From the NCBI GenBank assembly GCA_041399085.1, contig JAWKTM010000034.1, positions 1 to 64,000 on the forward strand: a DNA stretch of 64,000 nucleotides. The letters are read 5' to 3'. A program made the translations under genes and the position numbers. This stretch comes from JAWKTM01 sp041399085 (GTDB lineage Bacteria; Planctomycetota; Planctomycetia; Pirellulales; Pirellulaceae). Position 1 is the stretch's first letter. Each line of letters opens with the position of its first letter. The notes under the pieces were generated by a model, which saw nothing but the letters and a program-made list of their open reading frames with translations, had not been told where the DNA came from and searched no databases. Below, piece by piece: positions 1 to 8,052 of this stretch.

Positions 1-22
1 TGTTTCCAAGAGATCGACTTAC

Positions 23-41
23 CGGGGCTCGCGAAGCCCCG
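23..41 (+). other. Small hairpin upstream of the first gene
   Basis: Perfect 7-bp inverted repeat CGGGGCT / AGCCCCG around a CGCGA loop, ending about 44 bp before the first start codon. No T-tract follows, so it is either a weak terminator of a gene left of the window or a 5' UTR hairpin. Nothing else is recognisable in the first 84 bases. Confidence 0.35.
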
Positions 42-84
42 TGAGAACCCACCTTGAAACGCTTGTCACCTAGGGACGGAAACG

Positions 85-3000
85 ATGCAGCGATTCCTCA
101 ACGCTTGGCTGCCGCTATTGATTTTGCAACTGGCGGCGATCTCGAATGTTGTTTACGGCGAAGACGATCTAACGCTCAATCAGGGCGACCATATCTCGAT
201 CATCGGCAACACGTTGGCCGAGCGGATGCAGCATGCTGGCTGGCTGGAAGCGCGGCTGCAAGCTCGCTTTCCCGAGCATGAATTGTCATTCCGCAACCTC
301 GGCTTCTCGGGCGACGAACTCACGCTGCGACTGCGTTCGGCCAACTTCGGCTCGCCCGACGATTGGTTGACTCGCACCAAGGCGGACGTGATCTTCGCCT
401 TCTTCGGCTACAACGAATCGTTTGCGGGCGAAGCGGGCTTGGACAAGTTCAAGCAAGACTTGGACGGCTTTATCAAACACACGCTGAGCCAAAAGTACAA
501 CGGCCAGAGTGCGCCGCGACTGGTGCTGTTCTCGCCGATTGCCCACGAAAACTTGAAGAACCGCAACTTGCCGGACGGCAGCGCGAACAACGCGCGGCTG
601 GCGATCTACACGGCGGCGATGGGCGAAGTGGCACGGGCCAACCAAGTTCGCTTCGTCGATCTGTTTCATCCGACGCGCGAGTTGTTCCAAGCTTCGCAAA
701 AGCCGTTCACGATCAACGGCATTCACTTGAACGAGTTGGGCAACCATTTACTGGCATCGATCATCGACCGCTCGCTGTTCCCCAGCGGGCCGTTGGCGAA
801 GTACGACGCGGCGGCGATCGAGCGAATTCGCACGGCCGTGAAGGAGAAGAACTTCTATTGGTTCAATCGCTATCGCACGGTCGACGGCTATTCGATTTAC
901 GGCGGGCGAGCCAGCCTGCGGTTCGTGGACGGACAAACGAACTTCGAGGTGATGCAACGCGAGATGGAAGTGCTGGACGTGATGACGGCCAATCGCGACG
1001 CCAAAATTTGGGCGGCGGCTCAAGGCCGCGAGATCGAGGTGAGCGACGATAACACGCCGGACTTCATTCCCGTCGTCACGAATCGGCCCGGCGCGGGACC
1101 GAACGGCACGCATCTGTTCCTCAGCGGACAAGACGCCGTTAGCCGCATGCGGGTCCACAAAGACATGGCGATCAATCTGTTTGCCAGCGAGGAGATGTTT
1201 CCCGAACTAATCAATCCGGTGCAGATGGCTTGGGACACGCGGGGCCGATTGTGGGTCGCGGCTTGGCCGACGTATCCGCACTGGAAGCCGAAAGAGGAGA
1301 TGAACGACAAGCTGCTGATCCTGGAAGATACGGACGGCGATGGCGTGGCGGACAAATGCCAGACGTTCATCGACGACTTGCACAATCCCACGGGTTTCGA
1401 GTTCTGGAACGGCGGCGTGCTCGTGGCGATGGCGCCGGACATCTTGTTCTTGAAGGACACCGATGGCGATGACGTGGCCGACGTGCGCGAGGCGATTCTG
1501 CACGGCATCGATTCGGCCGACACGCATCACACGGCCAACAGCTTCACGCTGGATCCGGGCGGAGCGATGTATTTTCAAGAGGGGACGTTTCACCACACGC
1601 AAGTCGAAACGCCTTACGGGCCGGTCGAACGAGTCGCGAACGGCGCGGTGTTTCGATACGACCCGCGGCGGATGAAGTTCGAGGTATATGTCTCGCACGG
1701 CTTCGCCAATCCGCACGGCCATGTGTTCGGGCCTTGGTCGCAAGAGACGGTTCACGACGGAACGGGCGCGGTGCCTTACGACGGCGCGTTGTTCTCGGGG
1801 CGCGTCGAGTTTCCGATGAAGCACAATCGACCGCCGACCGTTTATCAACAACGCACGCGGCCTTGCCCGGCGACCGAGCTGCTTTCGAGTCGACATTTCC
1901 CGGACGAGATGCAGGGGAATCTGCTGGTCGCGAACGTGATCGGCTTCCAAGGAATTCTGCGATATAAGTTGGGCGAGAACGGCGGCAGCCACACGGCCGA
2001 GGAACTGGATCCGATCGTCTTTTCCGAGGACGCGAACTTCCGCCCGGTGGATGTCGAAATGGGGCCGGACGGCGCGATCTACTTTACCGATTGGCAGAAC
2101 CCGATCATCGGCCACATGCAACACAACTTGCGAGATCCCAGCCGCGATCGCACGCATGGCCGCGTGTATCGCGTGACGTACAAAGGTCGGCAGCTAAGCA
2201 AGCCGCCGCAAATCGCCGGCGCGCCGATCGACCAATTGTTGGACGTGCTCAAGTCGCCGGTGGACCGCGAGCGGTATTGGGCGAAGCTGGAGTTGAGCGG
2301 ACGCGATACGGACGAAGTAATCGCGGCGGTCGAACGGTGGACGAAGCGGCTGGACTGGAACGATCCGAACTACGAACACCATTTGATGGAAGCTTTGTGG
2401 GTGCATCAGCATCACAACGTGGTGAATACGACGTTGCTGGAGCAGATGCTGAAGTCGCCCGAACCGCATGCGCGGGCCGCGACGGCGCGCGTGCTGTGTT
2501 ATTGGCGCGACGACGTGTCGAATTCGTTGGAGCTGTTCCGGCAATTGGCGGCCGACGAACATCCACGCGTGCGGCTGGAAGCGGTTCGAGCCGCCAGCTT
2601 CTACAAGGTTCCCGAAGCGATCGAGATTCCGATCATCGCGGCCGAACAGCCGTCGGATCCGTACGTCGATTTCGTGCGTGCGGAAACGATGCGAACGATC
2701 GAAGGCTACTTCCAAGCGGCGTTGGCTCGCGGCGACGAGATTGCTTTCGCCACGGATGCCGGCGCTCGGTTTCTGCTGAAGAACATCAGCACCGACAAGC
2801 TGCTGGAAATGGAACGCGGCCGGGCGGTCTTCTTGGAGCTGCTGTACCGCGCGGGCGTTCGTGACGAGTATCGCCGCGAGGCTCTGGCCGGCTTGGCCAA
2901 ACTGGAAAACAAGTCCGAAATGCAAATCCTGTTGGACGCGATTCACACGATCGACGCTCGGCAGCAAAGCCAGGACGAGTCGGTCGTGTTCGACTTGGTG

Positions 3001-5052
3001 CGGCTGTTGTCGATGCGCAGCGCGAACGAGCTGACGCAGGCTCGGGCGGAACTGGAGAAGCTGGCCACCGGCGCCGATCAGCCCGTGATTCGGCAGATTG
3101 CGTTCGTCGCGTTGATGTCCGTCGACAACTCGCCCGAGCCAGCTTGGCAACTGGCGACGCAATCGGTCCACTCGCTGCGCGACCTAGTGAACTCGATGCC
3201 GCTGATCCCGGACGGCAGTTTGCGGGCGGCGTTGTATCCGCGCGTCGAGCCTCTGTTGAACAAGCTGCCCGAGAATTTGGCGGCGAAAGCTGGATCGGCA
3301 CAGGGCGACTACGGCCGCTACGTGCGGATCGAGATTCCCGGTCGAGCGACGCTGACGTTGGCCGAAGTCGAGGTCTACAGCGATGGCCGCAACGTGGCTC
3401 GACGCGGCAAAGCCACGCAGAGCAGCACCGCTCACGGCGGCGATGCCAGTCGTGCGATCGACGGCAACAAAAGCGGATCGTATGGCGACGGCGGGCAAAC
3501 CCACACGCCCGAGGACAATCCTGATCCCTGGTGGGAATTGGATTTGGGCGAAGCGTTGCCGATCGACAAGATCGCGATCTACAACCGCACCGAAGGCGAC
3601 TTGGGGAATCGGTTGAACAATTTCACGATCAAGGTGTTGGACGAAAGCCGCAATGTGGTCTTCAGCCAAGAGAAGAACCCGGCGCCGAAGCCGAGCGTCG
3701 AGTTTGCTTTGGAAGGCGGCGGGCCGGCGGGCTTGGTGCGACGCGCGGCGATGAACGCGTTGACTTCGGTTCGCGGCCAAGAGACCCAGACGTTTGAACG
3801 TCTGTCGTCGTTTGTGACCGAAGGGACCGATGCGTTGGCGGCGATTCGGGCCTTGCGACGGATTCCGCGTCAAGCGTGGCCGGCCGAACAGGCGCGCCCG
3901 CTGCTGGACGCTTCGATGGCGCTGGTGCGCAAGATTCCGACGGCCGAGCGGACGTCGCCCGCCGCGCTAGACGTGCTCGAATTCTCCGAATCGTTGGCGA
4001 CGCTGCTGCCGGCCGAGGAAGCCAAACAGGCTCGGGCCGAGCTGCGGGAATTGGGCGTGCGCGTGATCCGCGTCGGCACGCTGCTCGAACGGATGTCTTA
4101 CGACAAGGAAACGATCGTCGTGGCGGCCGGCAAGCCGGTGGAGTTTCTGTTCGAGAATTCCGATTTGATGCCGCACAACTTTGTGATTCTGCAGCCGGGC
4201 GCTCTCGAAGAAGTCGGTTTGCTGGCGGAAGCCACGGCGCAGGATCCGAAGTCGGCCGAGCGTCAGTATGTGCCGCCGTCGAATCGCATTTTACTGGCCA
4301 GCCGATTGTTGCAGCCTCGCGATTCGCAAAAGCTTAGCTTCACCGCGCCCAACCAACCCGGCGTGTATCCGTATGTTTGCACGTACCCAGGGCATTGGCG
4401 GCGAATGTACGGCGCGTTGTATGTCGTCGAGGATTTGGACGGATACCTGGCGGATCCCGATGGCTACTTGGCCACCGCGAATCTGCCGGTCCGGGACGAT
4501 CTGCTGAAGGATCGCCGCCCGCGTACCGAATGGAAATTCGACGACTTGGCCGCGTCGCTCGACAGCCTCATGGAGCTGGGCCGCTCGTACGGCAACGGCA
4601 AGCAAATGTTTACCGTCGCCAACTGTGTCGCTTGTCATAAGCTGAACGACGCCGGCCAGTCGATCGGACCGGACTTGGCCAAACTGGACGACAAGTTCAA
4701 ACCGGTCGACATCTTGCGTGAGATGCTAGATCCGTCGGCGCGGATCAACGAGAAGTTTCAGACTTACGTGTTCGTGACCGACGAAGGCAAAGTGATTACG
4801 GGCTTGATTCTGGAAGAGACGCCGGACACCGTGAAGGTGATCGAGAATCCGCTGGCCAAGACGCAGCCGATCGTGTTGAAGAAATCGGAGATCGATTCGC
4901 GGCAAAAGTCGCCGGTGTCGATCATGCCCAAGGGACTGCTCGACAAGCTCACGCGGGAAGAGATCATGGATCTGCTGGCCTACGTCGTGGCTCGCGGGCA
5001 AGCGAAGCACGCGATTTATCAAGGCCATCACGATCACGGACACAATCACTAA
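85..5052 (+). CDS. PVC-type haem-binding protein fused to SGNH, discoidin and cupredoxin domains
   Basis: A 1655-residue exported protein; residues 1-25 look like a signal peptide. Domains in order: an SGNH/GDSL-like domain (about 30-260, block I reading GDHIS at 34-38 and block V IHLNELG at 213-219); the planctomycete propeller domain (about 345-700) with calcium-type DTDGDGVAD motifs near 416; HEAT-like helices (about 730-1060); an F5/8 type C (discoidin) domain (about 1073-1200); a cupredoxin with type-1 copper ligand spacing H1364, C1432, H1437, M1441; and a class I cytochrome with CVACH at 1514-1518. It ends in a His-rich tail (GHHDHGHNH). Such proteins are thought to act in periplasmic redox breakdown of polysaccharides, but the substrate is unknown. 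SGNH block I has His where the usual nucleophile Ser would be in GDS. ATG 85 follows an AGGGACGG stretch. Confidence 0.9.
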   Translation: MQRFLNAWLPLLILQLAAISNVVYGEDDLTLNQGDHISIIGNTLAERMQHAGWLEARLQARFPEHELSFRNLGFSGDELTLRLRSANFGSPDDWLTRTKADVIFAFFGYNESFAGEAGLDKFKQDLDGFIKHTLSQKYNGQSAPRLVLFSPIAHENLKNRNLPDGSANNARLAIYTAAMGEVARANQVRFVDLFHPTRELFQASQKPFTINGIHLNELGNHLLASIIDRSLFPSGPLAKYDAAAIERIRTAVKEKNFYWFNRYRTVDGYSIYGGRASLRFVDGQTNFEVMQREMEVLDVMTANRDAKIWAAAQGREIEVSDDNTPDFIPVVTNRPGAGPNGTHLFLSGQDAVSRMRVHKDMAINLFASEEMFPELINPVQMAWDTRGRLWVAAWPTYPHWKPKEEMNDKLLILEDTDGDGVADKCQTFIDDLHNPTGFEFWNGGVLVAMAPDILFLKDTDGDDVADVREAILHGIDSADTHHTANSFTLDPGGAMYFQEGTFHHTQVETPYGPVERVANGAVFRYDPRRMKFEVYVSHGFANPHGHVFGPWSQETVHDGTGAVPYDGALFSGRVEFPMKHNRPPTVYQQRTRPCPATELLSSRHFPDEMQGNLLVANVIGFQGILRYKLGENGGSHTAEELDPIVFSEDANFRPVDVEMGPDGAIYFTDWQNPIIGHMQHNLRDPSRDRTHGRVYRVTYKGRQLSKPPQIAGAPIDQLLDVLKSPVDRERYWAKLELSGRDTDEVIAAVERWTKRLDWNDPNYEHHLMEALWVHQHHNVVNTTLLEQMLKSPEPHARAATARVLCYWRDDVSNSLELFRQLAADEHPRVRLEAVRAASFYKVPEAIEIPIIAAEQPSDPYVDFVRAETMRTIEGYFQAALARGDEIAFATDAGARFLLKNISTDKLLEMERGRAVFLELLYRAGVRDEYRREALAGLAKLENKSEMQILLDAIHTIDARQQSQDESVVFDLVRLLSMRSANELTQARAELEKLATGADQPVIRQIAFVALMSVDNSPEPAWQLATQSVHSLRDLVNSMPLIPDGSLRAALYPRVEPLLNKLPENLAAKAGSAQGDYGRYVRIEIPGRATLTLAEVEVYSDGRNVARRGKATQSSTAHGGDASRAIDGNKSGSYGDGGQTHTPEDNPDPWWELDLGEALPIDKIAIYNRTEGDLGNRLNNFTIKVLDESRNVVFSQEKNPAPKPSVEFALEGGGPAGLVRRAAMNALTSVRGQETQTFERLSSFVTEGTDALAAIRALRRIPRQAWPAEQARPLLDASMALVRKIPTAERTSPAALDVLEFSESLATLLPAEEAKQARAELRELGVRVIRVGTLLERMSYDKETIVVAAGKPVEFLFENSDLMPHNFVILQPGALEEVGLLAEATAQDPKSAERQYVPPSNRILLASRLLQPRDSQKLSFTAPNQPGVYPYVCTYPGHWRRMYGALYVVEDLDGYLADPDGYLATANLPVRDDLLKDRRPRTEWKFDDLAASLDSLMELGRSYGNGKQMFTVANCVACHKLNDAGQSIGPDLAKLDDKFKPVDILREMLDPSARINEKFQTYVFVTDEGKVITGLILEETPDTVKVIENPLAKTQPIVLKKSEIDSRQKSPVSIMPKGLLDKLTREEIMDLLAYVVARGQAKHAIYQGHHDHGHNH

Positions 5053-5097
5053 TCGCCGCGCCCGATTCGGGCGGCGGGAATTGGGAGCAGGCGAGTT

Positions 5098-5313
5098 ATG
5101 CGTGGCCCTTACGAGCGATTGAAATACGATCTGCGTCGAGTGTGGGAATGCCCGGTCTGCCAGCACCGGGAACGAGCTGGCGGCCACGTCACGTGGATGG
5201 TTTGTCGGTGTCAGCGCGAATTGCCGTTGCACGAACAGCAAGTCATGCGGCTGGTGGACGATCGCATCCGCCGTCAGCCAGCCGCCGCGGCCGAACGGCC
5301 GGCAACCGATTGA
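5098..5313 (+). CDS. Small CxxC zinc-ribbon-like protein
   Basis: 71-residue ORF starting 45 bp after the large PVC protein, with a purine-rich GGGAGCAGGCGAG stretch before the ATG. It carries CPVC at residues 18-21 and a second Cys pair (CRC at 36-38), which could form a zinc ribbon, and is otherwise rich in Arg. No catalytic domain is visible. It converges on fusA, whose stop is only 14 bp away. The Cys pattern, plausible ribosome site and tight packing favour a real gene, but I cannot name a family or function. Confidence 0.55.
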   Translation: MRGPYERLKYDLRRVWECPVCQHRERAGGHVTWMVCRCQRELPLHEQQVMRLVDDRIRRQPAAAAERPATD

Positions 5314-5326
5314 TTCCGCCCGGACG

Positions 5327-7417
5327 CTATTTGGCGCCGACAAGCTGAGCTTGCTTCTTCTCGGCGATCACGTCTTCTTGGATGGACGGCGGCACGCGAC
5401 GGTAGGTATGCAGTTCCATTGTGAACGTGCCTTGACCTTGCGTCATGCTTCGCAGATCGGTGGCATAGCCGAACGTTTCTGCCAACGGCACTTCCGCCAC
5501 GATCTTGGTAATGCCGTCACGCATGTCGGTCGCGGCGATGATACCGCGACGGCTGGTGACGTCGCCCACCACGGAGCCTTGGAAGTTCTCGGGGCATTCA
5601 ATTTCAACTCGCATGATCGGCTCGAGCAGCACCGGCTTAGTGCGCGGGAACGTTTCGCGGAAGCAGTCTTGGGCCGCGATCATAAACGCGCGATCCGAGC
5701 TGTCGACTTCGTGATACGAGCCGTCCTCCAACGTAATCTTGAGGCCGACCACCGGGAACTGAGCCAACGGGCCCTTGTCCAAGCAGTTGCGATAGCCTTT
5801 CTCGACCGAAGGAATGTATTGCTTCGGAATGCGACCGCCGACGATCTTTTCCTCGAAGACAAACATCTCTTCCGCGTCGTGCGGCAGCGGCTCGAACTTG
5901 CCAACCACGTGACCGTACTGACCGGAACCGCCGGTTTGCTTCTTGTGCTTGTAGTTGTACTCGGCGACCTGGGTCGGCGACTCACGGTAGCTAACCTTCG
6001 GCGCGCCGACTTCGACTTCCACGCCGTATTCGCGACGCATCCGCTCGATGTAAATGTCCAAGTGCAACTCACCCATGCCGGCCAGCACGATTTCGCCGGT
6101 CTCTTCGTCATTAAAGACGCGGAACGTCGGGTCTTCCTTGCGGAAGCGTTGCAACGCCTTGCCCATCTTGTCCGCTTCCGAGCGACTGGTCGGCGAGACG
6201 GCGATCTTAATCACCGGCTCGGGCACGAACATGCTTTCCAGCGTGCAGTACTTGGCTTGTGACGAATAGGTATCGCCGCTGGCGCAGTCGACGCCCATGA
6301 TCGCCACGATGTCGCCGGCTTCGGCCGAATCGATTTCCTCCCGCTTGTCGGCATGCATCCGCACAATGCGGCTGAAACGTTCCTTGCGGCCGGTTCGCTG
6401 ATTCAGATACATCTCGCCCTTGCTGACCTTGCCTTGGTAAATCCGCATGAAGGTCAACTGGCCGTAGGGATCTTCCACGATCTTGAACGCCATGCCGACG
6501 AACGGCTGCGCGGGATCGGGCGTCAGTTCCATCTTGACTTCGGGGTTGGCGAAGTCGTTGGCGCGGATCTGGCGTTCCATCGGAGACGGCAGATAGCGAA
6601 CCACGGCGTCCAGCAACGTCTGCACGCCCTTGTTCTTGAAGGCCGAGCCCACGAAGACCGGCGTGGCGTCTTGCTGCTGCGCCGCCATCTTGGTCACGCT
6701 GTGGATCAAGTCGATCGAGACTTCTTCTTCCGACAGCAGCAACTCCATCATCTCGTCGCTATACATCGCCAGCGATTCGAGCATCTGCATGCGAGACGCG
6801 GCCGCCTCGTCGGCCATGTCGGCCGGAATCGCGTCCTCGCGAATGATTTCGCCTTCTTGCCCCTCGAAATACAGGGCCTTCATCGTGATCAGGTCAATGA
6901 TCCCTTTGAAATTATCGCCAGCGCCGATCGGCAACTGCATCAGGATCGCGTCCGCGCCCAATTTATCGCGAAGCTCCTGGCAAACTCGCTTGGCATTCGC
7001 GCCGGTGCGATCCATCTTGTTGATGAAAGCCAATCGCGGCACGTGATAACGCTTCATTTGGCGGTCGACCGTCATCGACTGCGATTGCACGCCACCGACG
7101 GCACATAACACCAACACGGCGCCGTCCAGCACCCGCAAGCTGCGTTCGACTTCCACGGTAAAGTCGACGTGGCCCGGCGTGTCGATCAAGTTAATGGCGT
7201 GATCTTTCCAAGTGACGCTGGTCGCGGCGCTGGTGATCGTGATGCCGCGCTCGCGCTCCAGCTCCATGTGATCCATCGTCGCGCCGCCATCGCCACCGCG
7301 AACCTCGGCCATCTTGTGGATGCGACCCGTGTAGAAAAGAATTCGCTCGCTCAACGTCGTCTTGCCAGAGTCGATGTGAGCCGAGATACCGATGTTTCGC
7401 AATTTGGCCAGGTCCAT
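5327..7417 (-). CDS. fusA: Elongation factor G
   Basis: 696 residues, the full length of EF-G, which drives ribosome translocation and, with ribosome recycling factor, subunit splitting. GTPase motifs: AHIDSGKT at 13-20 (P-loop), DTPGH at 79-83, NKMD at 133-136. Domains II to V follow without a gap. The P-loop has Ser where most bacterial EF-G1 have Ala, and domain IV reads YKHKKQTGGSGQYG. Both are typical, as I recall, of the spdEFG1 group (spirochaete, planctomycete, deltaproteobacterial and mitochondrial EF-G1), so a paralogue specialised in translocation or recycling is possible. It stands alone, not in the usual str operon with rpsL, rpsG and tuf. The ATG at 7417 follows a weak TAAGGT site. 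Confidence 0.95.
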   Translation of the reverse strand: MDLAKLRNIGISAHIDSGKTTLSERILFYTGRIHKMAEVRGGDGGATMDHMELERERGITITSAATSVTWKDHAINLIDTPGHVDFTVEVERSLRVLDGAVLVLCAVGGVQSQSMTVDRQMKRYHVPRLAFINKMDRTGANAKRVCQELRDKLGADAILMQLPIGAGDNFKGIIDLITMKALYFEGQEGEIIREDAIPADMADEAAASRMQMLESLAMYSDEMMELLLSEEEVSIDLIHSVTKMAAQQQDATPVFVGSAFKNKGVQTLLDAVVRYLPSPMERQIRANDFANPEVKMELTPDPAQPFVGMAFKIVEDPYGQLTFMRIYQGKVSKGEMYLNQRTGRKERFSRIVRMHADKREEIDSAEAGDIVAIMGVDCASGDTYSSQAKYCTLESMFVPEPVIKIAVSPTSRSEADKMGKALQRFRKEDPTFRVFNDEETGEIVLAGMGELHLDIYIERMRREYGVEVEVGAPKVSYRESPTQVAEYNYKHKKQTGGSGQYGHVVGKFEPLPHDAEEMFVFEEKIVGGRIPKQYIPSVEKGYRNCLDKGPLAQFPVVGLKITLEDGSYHEVDSSDRAFMIAAQDCFRETFPRTKPVLLEPIMRVEIECPENFQGSVVGDVTSRRGIIAATDMRDGITKIVAEVPLAETFGYATDLRSMTQGQGTFTMELHTYRRVPPSIQEDVIAEKKQAQLVGAK

Positions 7418-8052
7418 AACCTTACCTACAACCAGGAACTAAAAACGTGTGTGCCGAATGTGGCGATAACAGTTCACACAATAACTTGCTGCCTCCCGGC
7501 GGCAATTCACCCATCCGAACAGGGCGAATCGGATGATCTCACCAGGGAGAAACCGCAGCGGGAACGATCGACCTTCGTCAGCCGCGCATGTCGACGGTCC
7601 AACTGTATCAACATGCGGGAAAAAGGCGGGAGAGAGCCCCGCCCGGGCGGGCTTCCAGGCAACATAACCAGCACGCATGGTGCCAGCCGGGCCGTTAGTG
7701 CCGTCCTATCTTACTTCAATTCGACCCACCGGGAAGGTCAATTTAGCTAAGAATTTACCGTCCCACCGTTTTTCACGTTTTCTTGACGCAGAACCGCTCT
7801 AAAGGTTCCGATTTCATCGTTAGCCGCCGATCCTTCTCTCCGAATCCGATCAGAATCCACGAGCCAAGCGAGCGGACAGTTTCGCCGCACCAAAATCACG
7901 CGGCTAAGGAAGCGTCCATCGAGTCGGAAATCTGATGCTGGCGCCTAACGGGTCCGCGTCCAAGTGTCGTCTGCGTGGGGCTTGAATTACGATGAGTGCG
8001 GAGGGCTCATGTCGAGCCCGATTCGACGATATTCGTTTCTCGAACCGCACGC
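7418..8052. other. Divergent intergenic region between fusA and the DUF1592-type cytochrome
   Basis: About 635 bases separate two divergently transcribed genes and should hold both promoters. I find no convincing -35/-10 pair. A perfect 14-nt GC palindrome (CCCGCCCGGGCGGG) lies at 7638-7651. Open frames here overlap fusA or have atypical composition and are not supported. A GTG at 7996 would extend the downstream gene by 19 codons. Confidence 0.5.

Noticed and set aside
1207..3873. Several 150-325-residue minus-strand frames inside the first gene
   Set aside because: Arg/His/Gln-rich translations with no domain; they overlap a continuous 1655-residue conserved protein.
5351..7108. Long open frames on the plus strand opposite fusA
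   Set aside because: They are antisense shadows of a high-GC gene; the minus strand encodes a complete, well-conserved EF-G.
7169..7750. 193-residue plus-strand frame spanning the fusA start
   Set aside because: Its first half is antisense to fusA and its second half lies in the intergenic region with no motif or ribosome site.
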